Origin: JAEMQF01 sp963850525
GTDB lineage: Bacteria; Pseudomonadota; Gammaproteobacteria; Burkholderiales; Burkholderiaceae_C
Assembly: GCA_963850525.1 (NCBI GenBank)
Contig: CAWKLQ010000001.1
Coordinates: 558,001-622,000 of the forward strand
Reading direction: 5' to 3'
DNA: 64,000 nucleotides
Position 1 is the first letter of the stretch; every line of letters starts with the position of its first letter. Under the pieces are notes generated by a model that was given only the letters and a program-made list of their open reading frames with translations, did no database searches and was not told the origin of the DNA. This document shows positions 18,285-26,958 of this stretch, piece by piece. Position numbers and translations under genes: made by a program.

Positions 18285-19673
18285 ATGAGTTCCTCCGCGG
18301 CACTGGAGCCGAACCCCCTCGGCCCGAAAATCGGCTTCGTTTCGCTCGGTTGCCCGAAGGCGTTGACCGACTCCGAACTCATCTTGACGCAGTTGCAGGC
18401 GGAAGGGTATCGGACGTCAAAGACCTACGTCGACGCCGACCTGGTCATCGTCAATACCTGTGGCTTCATCGACGACGCGGTCAAGGAAAGTCTCGATGCG
18501 ATCGGCGACGCGCTCACGGCGAACGGCAAGGTGATCGTCACCGGCTGTCTGGGTGCCAGGGCCGGGCAGGGGGGCGGCAACCTGGTGCGCCAGATGCATC
18601 CGAGCGTGCTCGAAGTCACCGGGCCGCACGCGACGCAGGAGGTCATGGACGCGGTGCATCGGCACGTGCCCAAGCCGCACGACCCATTCATCGACCTCGT
18701 GCCCGCGCAAGGCATCAAGCTCACGCCCAGGCATTACGCCTACCTCAAGATCAGCGAAGGCTGCAACCATCGTTGCACCTTCTGCATCATCCCCAGCATG
18801 CGCGGCGACCTGGTATCGCGGCCGATCGGCGACGTGCTGGGTGAGGCCCGGCGCTTGTTCGAGTCCGGCGTCAAGGAGCTGCTAGTGATCAGCCAGGACA
18901 CGAGTGCGTATGGCGTGGACGTCAAATATCGCACCGGATTCTGGGACGGCAAACCCGTCAAGACCCGGCTCGTCGACCTGTGCGAGAAGCTGGCTGAACT
19001 CGCCGCGCTTCACTCAGCCTGGGTTCGCCTGCATTACGTCTACCCGTACCCGCACGTCGACGAAATTCTTCCGCTGATGGCGCAAGGAGCGATCCTGCCT
19101 TACCTGGACGTGCCTTTTCAGCATTCACACCCGGATGTGCTGCGGCGCATGAAGCGCCCCGCCAGCGGCGAGAAGAACCTGGAACGCTTGCAGCGTTGGC
19201 GAGCAGCGTGTCCGCAAATCGTCGTTCGCAGCACCTTCATTGCCGGGTTTCCGGGGGAAACGGACGAGGAATTCGAACACCTGCTCGATTTCATTCGTGA
19301 AGCGCGAATCGACCGAGCCGGGTGTTTCGCCTACTCGGCAGTGGCCGGCGCCGTGGCCAACGACCTGGCCGGGCTGCTGCCCAGCCCAGTTCGCGAGGAG
19401 CGTCGCGCCAGATTCATGGCGGTCGCTGAAGAGGTGTCGATCGCCAAGCTTCACGAACGGGTGGGTTCAACGATGCAAGTTCTCGTCGATTCAGCACCGG
19501 CTCTCGGCCGCAAGGGCGGCCAGGGACGCAGCTACGCCGACGCCCCTGAAATCGATGGGGTCGTGAAGTTGCAGCCGCCCGAAAAGGCGTCCGTGACGCT
19601 GAAGGTCGGCACGTTTTGCCGTGCCCGCATCGTCGCCGCGCAAGGGCACGACCTGATCGGCGCGCCCATCTGA
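18285..19673 (+). CDS. rimO: Ribosomal protein S12 methylthiotransferase RimO
   Basis: 462 residues. The UPF0004 domain supplies three Cys (SLGCPK, VNTCGF, TGCLG) for one 4Fe-4S cluster; the radical-SAM domain has CNHRCTFCIIP (CxxxCxxC, about residues 163-173); a C-terminal TRAM domain ends the protein. It adds a methylthio group to the conserved Asp of ribosomal protein S12. KALTDSE after the first Cys distinguishes RimO from MiaB. The start at 18285 was chosen over upstream frame extension into phaR. phaR lies 31 nt upstream on the same strand. Confidence 0.95.
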   Translation: MSSSAALEPNPLGPKIGFVSLGCPKALTDSELILTQLQAEGYRTSKTYVDADLVIVNTCGFIDDAVKESLDAIGDALTANGKVIVTGCLGARAGQGGGNLVRQMHPSVLEVTGPHATQEVMDAVHRHVPKPHDPFIDLVPAQGIKLTPRHYAYLKISEGCNHRCTFCIIPSMRGDLVSRPIGDVLGEARRLFESGVKELLVISQDTSAYGVDVKYRTGFWDGKPVKTRLVDLCEKLAELAALHSAWVRLHYVYPYPHVDEILPLMAQGAILPYLDVPFQHSHPDVLRRMKRPASGEKNLERLQRWRAACPQIVVRSTFIAGFPGETDEEFEHLLDFIREARIDRAGCFAYSAVAGAVANDLAGLLPSPVREERRARFMAVAEEVSIAKLHERVGSTMQVLVDSAPALGRKGGQGRSYADAPEIDGVVKLQPPEKASVTLKVGTFCRARIVAAQGHDLIGAPI

Positions 19674-19735
19674 TTGGCCGGCAAGCCCGCCGCTGCGACG
19701 CGCGCCTGTGCAATGACGAGCAACGAAAGGAAAAC

Positions 19736-20941
19736 ATGGCGGACTCATCGCGCTTGAGCACAGCGCTGATTCATCACGCGTACCAAGCGCCGGAGGGATT
19801 TGCCTCGCCGCAGACCGCGGTGCACAAGGCGTCCACGGTTCTTTTCCGGGATTGCGCGGCTTTGCGCGCGCGCAATTGGAAAGACAAGACCGGCTACACC
19901 TACGGCCTGCACGGAACGCCCACGACATTCACGCTGGAAGAGCGCATCGCGACACTGGAAGGCGGCCTGCAAACGCTGCTTGTGCCCAGTGGACTCGCCG
20001 CGATCGTCTTGGTCGACTCGGCGTTGCTGCGGTCGGGCGACGAAGTCCTGCTCCCCGAAAACGCCTACGGCCCAGGCAAGGAGTTCGCGCGCAACGAGCT
20101 GGCTGGGTGGGGAATCACGCACCGCCTGTATGACCCCAGCGATCCGCAGCAGCTTGCAGCGATGATCTCGCCGGCGACAAAGTTGATCTGGCTCGAGGCG
20201 CCAGGATCGGTGACGATGGAGTTCCCGGACCTTGCGGCGCTGATCGCCGCCGCCAAGTCGCGCGGCGTGTTGTGCGCGATCGACAACACCTGGGGCGCCG
20301 GCGTCGCCTTCAATGCGTTCGCCATTGACGACGCGGCGGGCTCCAGCGTCGGCGCGGACATCGTCATGCAGGCGTTGACGAAGTTCCCCTCGGGGGGCGG
20401 CGATGTCCTCATGGGTTCGGTCACGACGCGCGACCCGATTCTGCACACCAAGCTCAAGGCCACGCACATGCGCATGGGCTGGGGCATCGGTGGCAACGAC
20501 GCTGAACTCGTGTTGCGCTCATTACCCTCGCTCGAATTGCGCTATGCGGCTCAAGACGAGAGCGCCAGACGGATCGCACGCTGGTTGACGGGGCGGCCGG
20601 AAGTGGTGCAGGTCTTGCATCCGGCGTTGGCGGGGTCGCCTGGCCACGAACACTGGAGCCGGACCTGCAGCCGCGCAGCCGGGTTGTTCTCGATTGTCTT
20701 CGACCCGCGTTATGGCGCCGCACAAGTCGACGCCTTCGTCGACAGCCTGCGCTTGTTCAAGCTGGGCTACTCGTGGGCGGGGCCACTCAGCTTGGCAGTC
20801 CCCTACAACCTGGCTGCGCTCAGGAGCAAACCGGCCTGGGCCGGTGTGCTGGTGCGCTTGTCGATTGGCCTGGAGGCTGTCGAGGACCTGATCGAGGACC
20901 TCGAGGCGGCTTTGGATCGGACTTTTCAGCCGAGGGAGTGA
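19736..20941 (+). CDS. metC: Cystathionine beta-lyase (Cys/Met metabolism PLP enzyme)
   Basis: 401 residues. PLP-binding features: YTYGLHGTPTTFTLEERIA, a GxxxxLVPSGLAAI block, DNTWGAG for the pyridine-N Asp, and QALTKFPSGGGDVLMG with the Schiff-base Lys. The active-site Tyr and Arg region (NWKDKTGYTYG) fits MetC-type lyases, which cleave cystathionine to homocysteine, pyruvate and ammonia. Related gamma-synthases are hard to exclude by eye. The start at 19736 has a GAAAGG-like RBS. It probably shares a transcript with rimO across 62 nt. Confidence 0.85.
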   Translation: MADSSRLSTALIHHAYQAPEGFASPQTAVHKASTVLFRDCAALRARNWKDKTGYTYGLHGTPTTFTLEERIATLEGGLQTLLVPSGLAAIVLVDSALLRSGDEVLLPENAYGPGKEFARNELAGWGITHRLYDPSDPQQLAAMISPATKLIWLEAPGSVTMEFPDLAALIAAAKSRGVLCAIDNTWGAGVAFNAFAIDDAAGSSVGADIVMQALTKFPSGGGDVLMGSVTTRDPILHTKLKATHMRMGWGIGGNDAELVLRSLPSLELRYAAQDESARRIARWLTGRPEVVQVLHPALAGSPGHEHWSRTCSRAAGLFSIVFDPRYGAAQVDAFVDSLRLFKLGYSWAGPLSLAVPYNLAALRSKPAWAGVLVRLSIGLEAVEDLIEDLEAALDRTFQPRE

Positions 20942-20950
20942 CCCGCCTCG

Positions 20951-21181
20951 TCAGCTTTGAGCCTCATTCAGGACAGTGCACGACGGGGAGCAGACCACCT
21001 GATTTTTCCCCAGGAGTTTGCGCGACTTGAGCATCGACCTTGCGCGATGTTTGCCGCACAGAAAACATGACATCGTCGCCGCACCGAATGAGCTTGCCGC
21101 CGCAAATGGAGAGCCTGGTGTCTTGGTGCGGTACCGCAGACCACCGTCCACGATCGCTGTTTTGATCTCAGTTTTTGCCAT
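20951..21181 (-). CDS. Small Cys-rich protein, putative zinc ribbon
   Basis: 76 residues, very basic. Two cysteine knuckles, CFLC (about residues 39-42) and CSPSC (about 64-68), frame a Lys/Arg-rich loop (GKHRARSMLKSRKLLGK), as in small zinc ribbons. The start at 21181 has GAGG about 9 nt upstream; an internal ATG at 21073 (MSCFLCGK) is possible and would leave only the ribbon. Function unknown; DNA, RNA or ribosome binding is a guess from charge. It lies convergent to metC, with 9 nt between the stops. Confidence 0.5.
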   Translation of the reverse strand: MAKTEIKTAIVDGGLRYRTKTPGSPFAAASSFGAATMSCFLCGKHRARSMLKSRKLLGKNQVVCSPSCTVLNEAQS

Positions 21182-21400
21182 TGAGCCGACCTCGTTGCTT
21201 GTTCCCGGGAGCTTCCGTTGATCGGTTCAAGGAAGCTTTCAATATTGTCGTGATCGCGTATTGTCGGCGAAGTCCGGATGGCAGCAGCGGCCAGAGGAGA
21301 TGGGTGGCTCGGGTTCAAATCTTCAAGTAAACATAATATACATTGTGGCCTATATTTAGTGTGGCCGAGACCCGGCCGAAACCGCTCAGCCGGGGCTCTT

Positions 21401-21607
21401 TCAGTCCTCCGTCGTCGGATCTGAATCTTCCTGGAGCGAGTCATTGGAAGGCTCTTCGCCCACCAGCGGCCCGGAGGTTCGATCCAGCGGGCGCCAGATT
21501 CGGCTTCTCAGTCGATTCAGCGCTGTCGACTGCTGGAGCGCGGCGTGCACGGCTTCAGGGTTCAAAAGCAGAGCAAACGGATTCGCGATCAGGTGTTGTT
21601 GTTCCAA
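21401..21607 (-). CDS. Small conserved hypothetical protein, TTG start
   Basis: 68 residues. The first codon is TTG (21607), supported by GAGGG 7 nt upstream. The core EQQHLIANPFALLLNPEAV followed by a helix and RRIWRPLD-like sequence (RSRIWRPLD) resembles small proteins I associate with Burkholderiales genomes, where an NPFALM-type motif recurs. The C-terminus is acidic (EEPSNDSLQEDSDPTTED). No function known. It could share a promoter with the Cys-rich gene 219 nt downstream. Confidence 0.55.
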   Translation of the reverse strand: MEQQHLIANPFALLLNPEAVHAALQQSTALNRLRSRIWRPLDRTSGPLVGEEPSNDSLQEDSDPTTED

Positions 21608-21823
21608 GGCGGTCCCTCATTTGGTTGCGAAAAGACGGGTTGAATGTAGGCTTCAGCCACATTTCGCATCAGTCGGTTCGCCGCCATAGATCGAGTAAGG
21701 CAATTGCCGACACAGCCGTGTGACAAGCGACACGCCGAGGCCCGTCTCAGAGGGGCGTACGATCTGCATCTGTCGTTCATGTATTAATTTAATATCAACG
21801 GCTTACGTATGCTTTTTCATCAT
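21608..21823. other. Non-coding stretch between tatD and the small gene
   Basis: No credible gene. An AT-rich patch at 21781-21812 (ATTAATTTAATAT) stands out from the GC-rich background and could hold a promoter for the minus-strand small gene. Nothing else is recognised. Confidence 0.4.
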
Positions 21824-22621
21824 CTACTTCAACAATAAACCCTCCGCCTCAAGCCCAAACAGACGCTCAAAATTCCGGCTCGTCGCTTCGGCGACCTGCT
21901 CTAGAGGGAGCTGCTTGCAATCGGCCACCTTTTGGCCCACATGAACGACGTAAGCCGGACTGTTGATTTTTCCCCTGAATGGCATCGGCGCCAAGTACGG
22001 ACTGTCGGTTTCAATCAGGCAGCGGTCCAGCGGAACGTAGCGCGCCACCTCGCGCAGTGCCGACGCATTCTTGAACGTCAGAATTCCGGAGAAGGAAATA
22101 TAGAAACCCAGGTCCAACGCTTGGCGCGCGACGTCCAGCCCCTCGGTGAAGCAGTGAAACACGCCGGTCGCGCGGCGCTCGCCTTCTTCGCGCAGGGTCT
22201 GCAACGTGTCCTCGGCGGAGTCCCGCGTATGCACGACCAAAGGCAAAGCGCATTGCAGCGCGGCCCGGATGTGGGTGCGAAAGCGCTCGCGCTGCCACTC
22301 CATTGCTTCGTGAGACCGCCCGGCCAATCGAAAGTAATCCAACCCCGTCTCGCCGATCGCCACCACGCGGGGCAGCGCCGCCAGACGGACGAGGTCCGCA
22401 ACAAGCGGTTCGCGCACACCTTCGTTGTCCGGATGAACGCCCGCGCTGCACCAGAAATTGTCGTACGCCAGCGCCAGGGCGTGCACCGCATCGAACTCCT
22501 CGAGCGTCGTGCAGATGCACAGCGCGCGGTCTACGCGGGCCTCGGCCATCGCCGCGCGGATCTCCCCGAGCTGGTCTCTCAACTCGGGAAAGTTGAGGTG
22601 GCAATGCGAGTCGACAAACAT
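21824..22621 (-). CDS. TatD-family metal-dependent hydrolase
   Basis: 265 residues, typical of TatD/YcfH. DSHCHLNF (residues 4-11) gives the HxH metal site, GETGLDYFR the Glu ligand, VVHTRDSAEDTL and FHCFTEG the His ligands, and ETDSPYLAP the final Asp. YcfH-like members have DNase or deacylase activity. It sits at the end of the mltG-tmk-holB-pilZ-tatD series; in many proteobacteria ycfH follows holB or pilZ, consistent with a conserved operon. The short IGE/TDSP spacing matches the YcfH subgroup. Confidence 0.9.
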   Translation of the reverse strand: MFVDSHCHLNFPELRDQLGEIRAAMAEARVDRALCICTTLEEFDAVHALALAYDNFWCSAGVHPDNEGVREPLVADLVRLAALPRVVAIGETGLDYFRLAGRSHEAMEWQRERFRTHIRAALQCALPLVVHTRDSAEDTLQTLREEGERRATGVFHCFTEGLDVARQALDLGFYISFSGILTFKNASALREVARYVPLDRCLIETDSPYLAPMPFRGKINSPAYVVHVGQKVADCKQLPLEQVAEATSRNFERLFGLEAEGLLLK

Positions 22622-22661
22622 CCGACGAGAAACGGGTTCGGCAGCGCCGCGAACGACGAGA

Positions 22662-23057
22662 TCAGATGGTCTGGGTCGGCTTCGCAGAGGAGATCGACGT
22701 GCCCAGAATCTCCTCGATCTTGATGCGCAAGACGCGCGTCTTCTCGTCGGTTGGAAAGCGCACCCCCACGCCTTGGGTGCGCCCGCCCGACGCGTTGGCG
22801 GGGGTCACCCAGCCGACTTTGCCGGCCACGGGATAGCGCTGCGGGTCATCCGGGAGCGACAGCAGCAAGTAAATGTCCTCGCCGAGGCGGTATTCCCGGG
22901 TTGTCGGAACGAACAGACCGCCATCTGAAAAAAGCGGCATGTAGGCGGCGTACAGGGCGGCCTTCTCACGAAACACCAGCTGGATCACACTCGGGCGCGC
23001 CCCGCCGGTGACCGCCGGAAGCCCGGGAGAGACAGTGCTTCGACCGGTTTCGCTCAT
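22662..23057 (-). CDS. pilZ: Type IV pilus PilZ-domain protein
   Basis: 131 residues. The PilZ fold is recognisable from DGGLFVPTTREYRLGEDIYLLL and KVGWVTPANASGGRTQGVGVRF. The N-terminal RxxxR of c-di-GMP-binding PilZ domains is absent, which matches the founding PilZ protein of type IV pilus assembly, known not to bind the dinucleotide and to act with PilB/FimX-like partners. Its location just after holB, overlapping by 4 nt (ATGA), is the same as in Pseudomonas. No pilus structural genes are in the window. Confidence 0.85.
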   Translation of the reverse strand: MSETGRSTVSPGLPAVTGGARPSVIQLVFREKAALYAAYMPLFSDGGLFVPTTREYRLGEDIYLLLSLPDDPQRYPVAGKVGWVTPANASGGRTQGVGVRFPTDEKTRVLRIKIEEILGTSISSAKPTQTI

Positions 23058-24139
23058 GGCGGCGAGTGTACCGAAGCATGGCCAGGTGTTGGCCGCCGCG
23101 GCGCACTTTGATTGTCGAGAGTGCGAACCATGGCGCGTCGCGCTTCATCGACGAGGCTTTCGAACTTCAATGAAGCCTGCCAGGGATGCCCGGCCTGATT
23201 CGCATGCACACGCAGTGCAGCAGACCATTTTGAGAGCTTCACGATGCTGCCCCCAAGTCCCACCAGGCTTTGCGCCGGGAAGAAGCGGGGCGCCGCATCG
23301 ACGGTGCAGCACAGCAAGTCGTGGCAGAGCTTTTGCAGTGTTTCGATCATCCGAGCCAGGGGCCAATCGGCGAGAGTTTCGGACCGGCCCTGCGCAATGT
23401 GTCCGGGCAGGGCCAGCCACAGGCTGGCGTCGACACGCGACTCCACCCACTCCAAGCTTTTGACGGGGCGTCCGCCCGTGGCAGCGAGCATGACGCCGGC
23501 CTGCTTGACTCCCTTGGCCTCGAGCCACGCCAGCGCCACCTGTTCAGTGGGCAGGACGACCGGCACCGCGAGGCATCGGCTGCGCACGGTGGGAAGCAGG
23601 GTTGCAGCCGCGTGGCTGCTGAGGACGTAGCGCGTCTGGCCGGCGGGTTCTTCGAGCGTTTTCAGCAGCGCATTGGCGGCGATCGGATTCATTCGCTCCG
23701 CCGGATGAATGAGAACCGCCTTGCCCCTCCCGCGCGCGCTGCTCGATTGAGCAAACGCAACAACCGCCCTGACCTCGTCAACCCGGATTTCCTTGCTGGG
23801 TTTGCCTTTTGTCGCTGCGCCGTCTTCGGCAGATTGTTCCGTCGGCGATGCGGTCCAGCCGAGTTCCTCGCGCATTGCGTCGGGGACCAGACACATCAAA
23901 TCAGGGTGGGTGCGTGCCGCAAAGAGGCGGCAACTTGCACAGCTTTCGCACGCGGGGGCGATTGCGGCGGGTTCCTGCCTGCCCTCGCAGAGAAAAGCCC
24001 GCGCCAGCGCAAGCGCCAACTGGAACTGGCCGTTCCCGTCCGGGCCGTGCAGCATCAGGGCATTGGCCGTGTGCAACTTCAGCGCATCGAGCAAAGGCGG
24101 CTGCAGCCAAGGCAGCAAGGGTTCATCGGCTGGGCTCAC
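23054..24139 (-). CDS. holB: DNA polymerase III subunit delta'
   Basis: 361 residues from a GTG start that overlaps the tmk stop (GTGA). The clamp-loader AAA-type domain has LMLHGPDGNGQFQLA as a degenerate P-loop, a zinc finger in CESCASCRLF (with an upstream Cys), and the SRC motif in TVRSRC. AERMNPIAANALLKTLEEP is the strongest family block. It is the delta' subunit that opens the beta clamp together with DnaX and delta. A longer upstream frame to 24490 overlaps tmk antisense-free in another frame and was rejected. Confidence 0.92.
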   Translation of the reverse strand: MSPADEPLLPWLQPPLLDALKLHTANALMLHGPDGNGQFQLALALARAFLCEGRQEPAAIAPACESCASCRLFAARTHPDLMCLVPDAMREELGWTASPTEQSAEDGAATKGKPSKEIRVDEVRAVVAFAQSSSARGRGKAVLIHPAERMNPIAANALLKTLEEPAGQTRYVLSSHAAATLLPTVRSRCLAVPVVLPTEQVALAWLEAKGVKQAGVMLAATGGRPVKSLEWVESRVDASLWLALPGHIAQGRSETLADWPLARMIETLQKLCHDLLCCTVDAAPRFFPAQSLVGLGGSIVKLSKWSAALRVHANQAGHPWQASLKFESLVDEARRAMVRTLDNQSAPRRPTPGHASVHSPP

Positions 24140-24747
24140 CACTGCCGGGCCTCCAGCGCGGCGGCGATTTGCGCGGCAACCGATTCGATGTCTTGCTCCG
24201 CGTCGACCCGCACGAAGCGCGACGGCTGGCCTTGCGCCCGGGCTCGATAGCCTTCGCGAACCCGCGCGAAAAAGGCCTCGTCGAGCTGCTCCAAGCGGTC
24301 GGCGCTGCGCGCTGCGGCGCGCCGCCGTGCCGCGACGTGCGGCGCGAGGTCGAACCAAAACGTCAGCGAGGGTTGCAAGCCTTCCTGCACCCACGCTTCG
24401 AGCTGCTGCAGAACCTCGACGCTGAAGCCACGCCCGGCCCCTTGGTAGGCGAAGGTCGCGTCGCTGAAGCGGTCGCACAGCACCGTGCAACCGCGCGCCA
24501 GCGCGGGGCGGATCACCTCGCGCAAATGGTCGCGGCGCGCCGCAAACACCAGAAGCGCTTCGGTGAGGGCGTCCATGGGCTGGGTAAGGAACAGGCCGCG
24601 CAGCGACTCCGCAAGAGGCGTGCCTCCGGGCTCACGCGTGCAAACCACCTCGCTGCCGGCTTGCCGGAATCGCGCCGCCAGCGCCTCGATGTGGCTCGTC
24701 TTGCCGGCCCCGTCGATGCCCTCGAAAGTGATGAATCGACCGCTCAC
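24136..24747 (-). CDS. tmk: Thymidylate kinase
   Basis: 203 residues, standard length. P-loop FEGIDGAGKTSHIE (about residues 8-21), DR(F/Y) motif VLCDRFSDATFAYQGAGRG, and REPGGTPLAE, the substrate block with the Glu-Pro-Gly-Gly. It phosphorylates dTMP to dTDP. The LID segment with Arg residues (ARRRAAARSADRLE) follows the type II (E. coli-like) pattern. 6 nt separate it from mltG upstream and it overlaps holB downstream, the usual mltG-tmk-holB order. Confidence 0.96.
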   Translation of the reverse strand: MSGRFITFEGIDGAGKTSHIEALAARFRQAGSEVVCTREPGGTPLAESLRGLFLTQPMDALTEALLVFAARRDHLREVIRPALARGCTVLCDRFSDATFAYQGAGRGFSVEVLQQLEAWVQEGLQPSLTFWFDLAPHVAARRRAAARSADRLEQLDEAFFARVREGYRARAQGQPSRFVRVDAEQDIESVAAQIAAALEARQW

Positions 24748-24753
24748 GTGTGC

Positions 24754-25743
24754 CTATTTGCGACGTTGATATTTGTCCACCGCGCGATTGTGCTCGGCGA
24801 GCGTCTCGCTGAATTGGCTGGAGCCGTCGCCCCGGGCGACAAAATAGAGCGCCTTGGTGCGCTGCGGCCGCACCGCGGCGCGCAAAGAGTCGTTGCTGGG
24901 CATGGCGATCGGCGTGGGAGGAAGCCCGTTGCGCGTGTAGGTATTGAAGGGCGTGTCGGCGAGCAGGTCGCGCTTGCGCAGGTTGCCGTCGAAGCGATTG
25001 CCCAGCCCGTAGATCACGGTCGGGTCGGTCTGCAAGGCCATGCCGATGCGCAAGCGGTTCACGAAAACGCTGGCCACCGAGCCGCGTTCGGCGCTTGCGC
25101 CGGTTTCCTTTTCGACGATCGACGCGAGGATCAACGCCTCCTGCGCGTTGCGCAGCGGCGTGTCGGGATCACGCTCGTCCCATGCCGCTTGCAAGCGCGC
25201 TTGCATGGCTCGGTACGCCTGCTCCAGCACGGCAAAGTCCTTGCTGCCTCGGGCGTAGGAATAGGTATCGGGAAAGAAGCGTCCTTCCGGCGCGACGCCT
25301 GGCGCACCGAGGCGGTCCATGATTTCGCTGTCGCTCATCATTGCGGTGGTCGGCTTCAATGCGTCGGCCATCGCCAGTTCGGCGCGAAAACGATGAAACG
25401 TCCAGCCTTCGAGCAGCCTGACGCTGGCCAGAGCTTGCTCGCCGCGCACCAGCGCCGACAAAAGCGTGACCGGCGTGAACGAGGGGTCGATTTCGTAGCT
25501 TCCGGCGCGAATCTTTCGCCCCTGCCCGGACCAGCGGAACCATTGCGTCAACAACAACGGCGAGGATTCAACCCCCGCCGCCGCAAGCGCCTGTGCGACC
25601 TCGCGCGCGTTGGCGCCTGCCGCGATCTCGACGCGAACCTTGTTGGCCTTCAGCGTCAAGGGCGAATTCAACCACCACCCTGCCAACGCAGCCGCGCACA
25701 AAAGGCACAGCAACAACGCAAGACCGAACCGAACAAGCTTCAT
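24754..25743 (-). CDS. mltG: Endolytic peptidoglycan transglycosylase MltG
   Basis: 329 residues. One N-terminal TM helix (about residues 5-24), then a LysM-like region and the YceG catalytic domain. ALILASIVEKETG carries the catalytic Glu, and the conserved blocks FPDTY, LQTDPTVIYG, NTYTRNGLPPTPI follow. It cleaves nascent glycan strands at the inner membrane and helps set glycan length. The start at 25743 places the TM helix at the N-terminus; the longer frame to 25812 adds a polar extension. First gene of the mltG-tmk-holB-pilZ-tatD run, divergent from ygfZ. Confidence 0.94.
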   Translation of the reverse strand: MKLVRFGLALLLCLLCAAALAGWWLNSPLTLKANKVRVEIAAGANAREVAQALAAAGVESSPLLLTQWFRWSGQGRKIRAGSYEIDPSFTPVTLLSALVRGEQALASVRLLEGWTFHRFRAELAMADALKPTTAMMSDSEIMDRLGAPGVAPEGRFFPDTYSYARGSKDFAVLEQAYRAMQARLQAAWDERDPDTPLRNAQEALILASIVEKETGASAERGSVASVFVNRLRIGMALQTDPTVIYGLGNRFDGNLRKRDLLADTPFNTYTRNGLPPTPIAMPSNDSLRAAVRPQRTKALYFVARGDGSSQFSETLAEHNRAVDKYQRRK

Positions 25744-25812
25744 CGACACGCCGCAGACGTGCCTTGGGCCTGCAGGAGACTGTGGGTATCGCCTTCGCTC
25801 ATCGGGCGCCAT

Positions 25813-25818
25813 GATAAT
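25813..25818 (+). promoter_or_regulatory. -10-like box for ygfZ
   Basis: GATAAT ends 6 nt before the ygfZ ATG, with no Shine-Dalgarno sequence between. A transcript starting at or next to the ATG is predicted. No clear -35. Confidence 0.4.
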
Positions 25819-25824
25819 CGGCGC

Positions 25825-26766
25825 ATGAACATGCCTGTGTCATTGAACGGAATCGCAAGTCTCGATTGCTTCGCATGCATTCACGTGACGGGTGCTGACG
25901 CGGCTGCGTTCCTGCAAGCGCAATTGACGAGCGACTTCGTCTCGCTGCGGCACGAGCAGGCCAGATTGACCGGGTTTTGCTCCGCAAAGGGGCGCCTGCA
26001 AGCCAGCTTCATCGGCTGGAAGCAAGGCGACGGCGATGTGATGCTGCTGTGCTCAGCCGATTTGCTCGCGGCCACGGTGAAGCGCCTCTCGATGTTCGTA
26101 TTGCGCATGAAATGTCGCTTGACCGACGCGTCTGCAGAGTGGCCCGTGTTCGGCCTCGCGGGAAGCAGCGTCGACCAGCTGCTAGGTCCATCCACGGTCT
26201 GGGAGCGGCAGGAAACTGCTCACGGAACCGTGATCAGACTGCCCGACGCGAATGGGCACGCCCTGGCCGTGTGGCTGCCCCGAGCGAACCAGCGTGCAGC
26301 GCTGTCCGACGCGCCGAAACTCACTCAGGACGAATGGCGTTGGCTGCAAGTGTCCAGCGGCGTTCCCTTTGTCCAGGCGACGACGGCAGATCTGTTCGTG
26401 CCGCAGATGATCAATCTGGAGTTATTGGGTGGCGTCGACTTCCAGAAAGGTTGTTACCCCGGACAAGAGATCGTCGCGCGAAGCCAATACCGAGGCTCGT
26501 TGAAGCGCCGCATGTTCTTGTTCGACTGTGACGCGACCGCAGCTGCGGGCCAGGAGGTGTTCGCCAGCGAAGACCCGGGCCAGCCTGCCGGCGTCGTCGT
26601 CAACGCCGCGGCGCATCCATTCAGGCCCGGAAGCTCGCTGCTTGCCGAGGTGAAGCTGAGCGAGCTGCAGCGTGGTTCGCTGCACTTGGGTGATCCCACG
26701 GGGCCACCTTTGGTTCGGCGCGAACTCCCGTACGCCGTGCCCCTGCTCTCCAGTCAAGCCGCCTGA
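25825..26766 (+). CDS. ygfZ: Folate-dependent Fe-S cluster protein YgfZ
   Basis: 313 residues, GcvT-like fold. The signature KGCYPGQEIVAR (about residues 210-221) holds the essential Cys. YgfZ uses tetrahydrofolate and supports a subset of Fe-S enzymes, including MiaB; rimO, the sister methylthiotransferase, lies 6 kb away. The ATG at 25825 was chosen because homology starts there; a second in-frame ATG follows two codons later. Divergent from mltG, a common arrangement. Downstream 192 nt hold no gene. Confidence 0.92.
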   Translation: MNMPVSLNGIASLDCFACIHVTGADAAAFLQAQLTSDFVSLRHEQARLTGFCSAKGRLQASFIGWKQGDGDVMLLCSADLLAATVKRLSMFVLRMKCRLTDASAEWPVFGLAGSSVDQLLGPSTVWERQETAHGTVIRLPDANGHALAVWLPRANQRAALSDAPKLTQDEWRWLQVSSGVPFVQATTADLFVPQMINLELLGGVDFQKGCYPGQEIVARSQYRGSLKRRMFLFDCDATAAAGQEVFASEDPGQPAGVVVNAAAHPFRPGSSLLAEVKLSELQRGSLHLGDPTGPPLVRRELPYAVPLLSSQAA

Positions 26767-26958
26767 GGTCAGGCCCCGAGCACGCAGGCAGGCGACACGG
26801 GCTGCACAGCGCGGGAACAGTTCACGGCGGGTTCTCGATTCGCGCCCCCCGATGGCACTCTCCCAGGAGTCACTCCACTAGTATCTGCCGCGCATGCCCA
26901 CCGACGAGGCAGGTCGGGACATGCACCCAACAGAGCAGACGTGGCGAGGTGAATGCTG

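Noticed and set aside
21311..21322. GGGTTCAAATC, like a tRNA T-loop
   Set aside because: No acceptor, D or anticodon stems can be formed around it.
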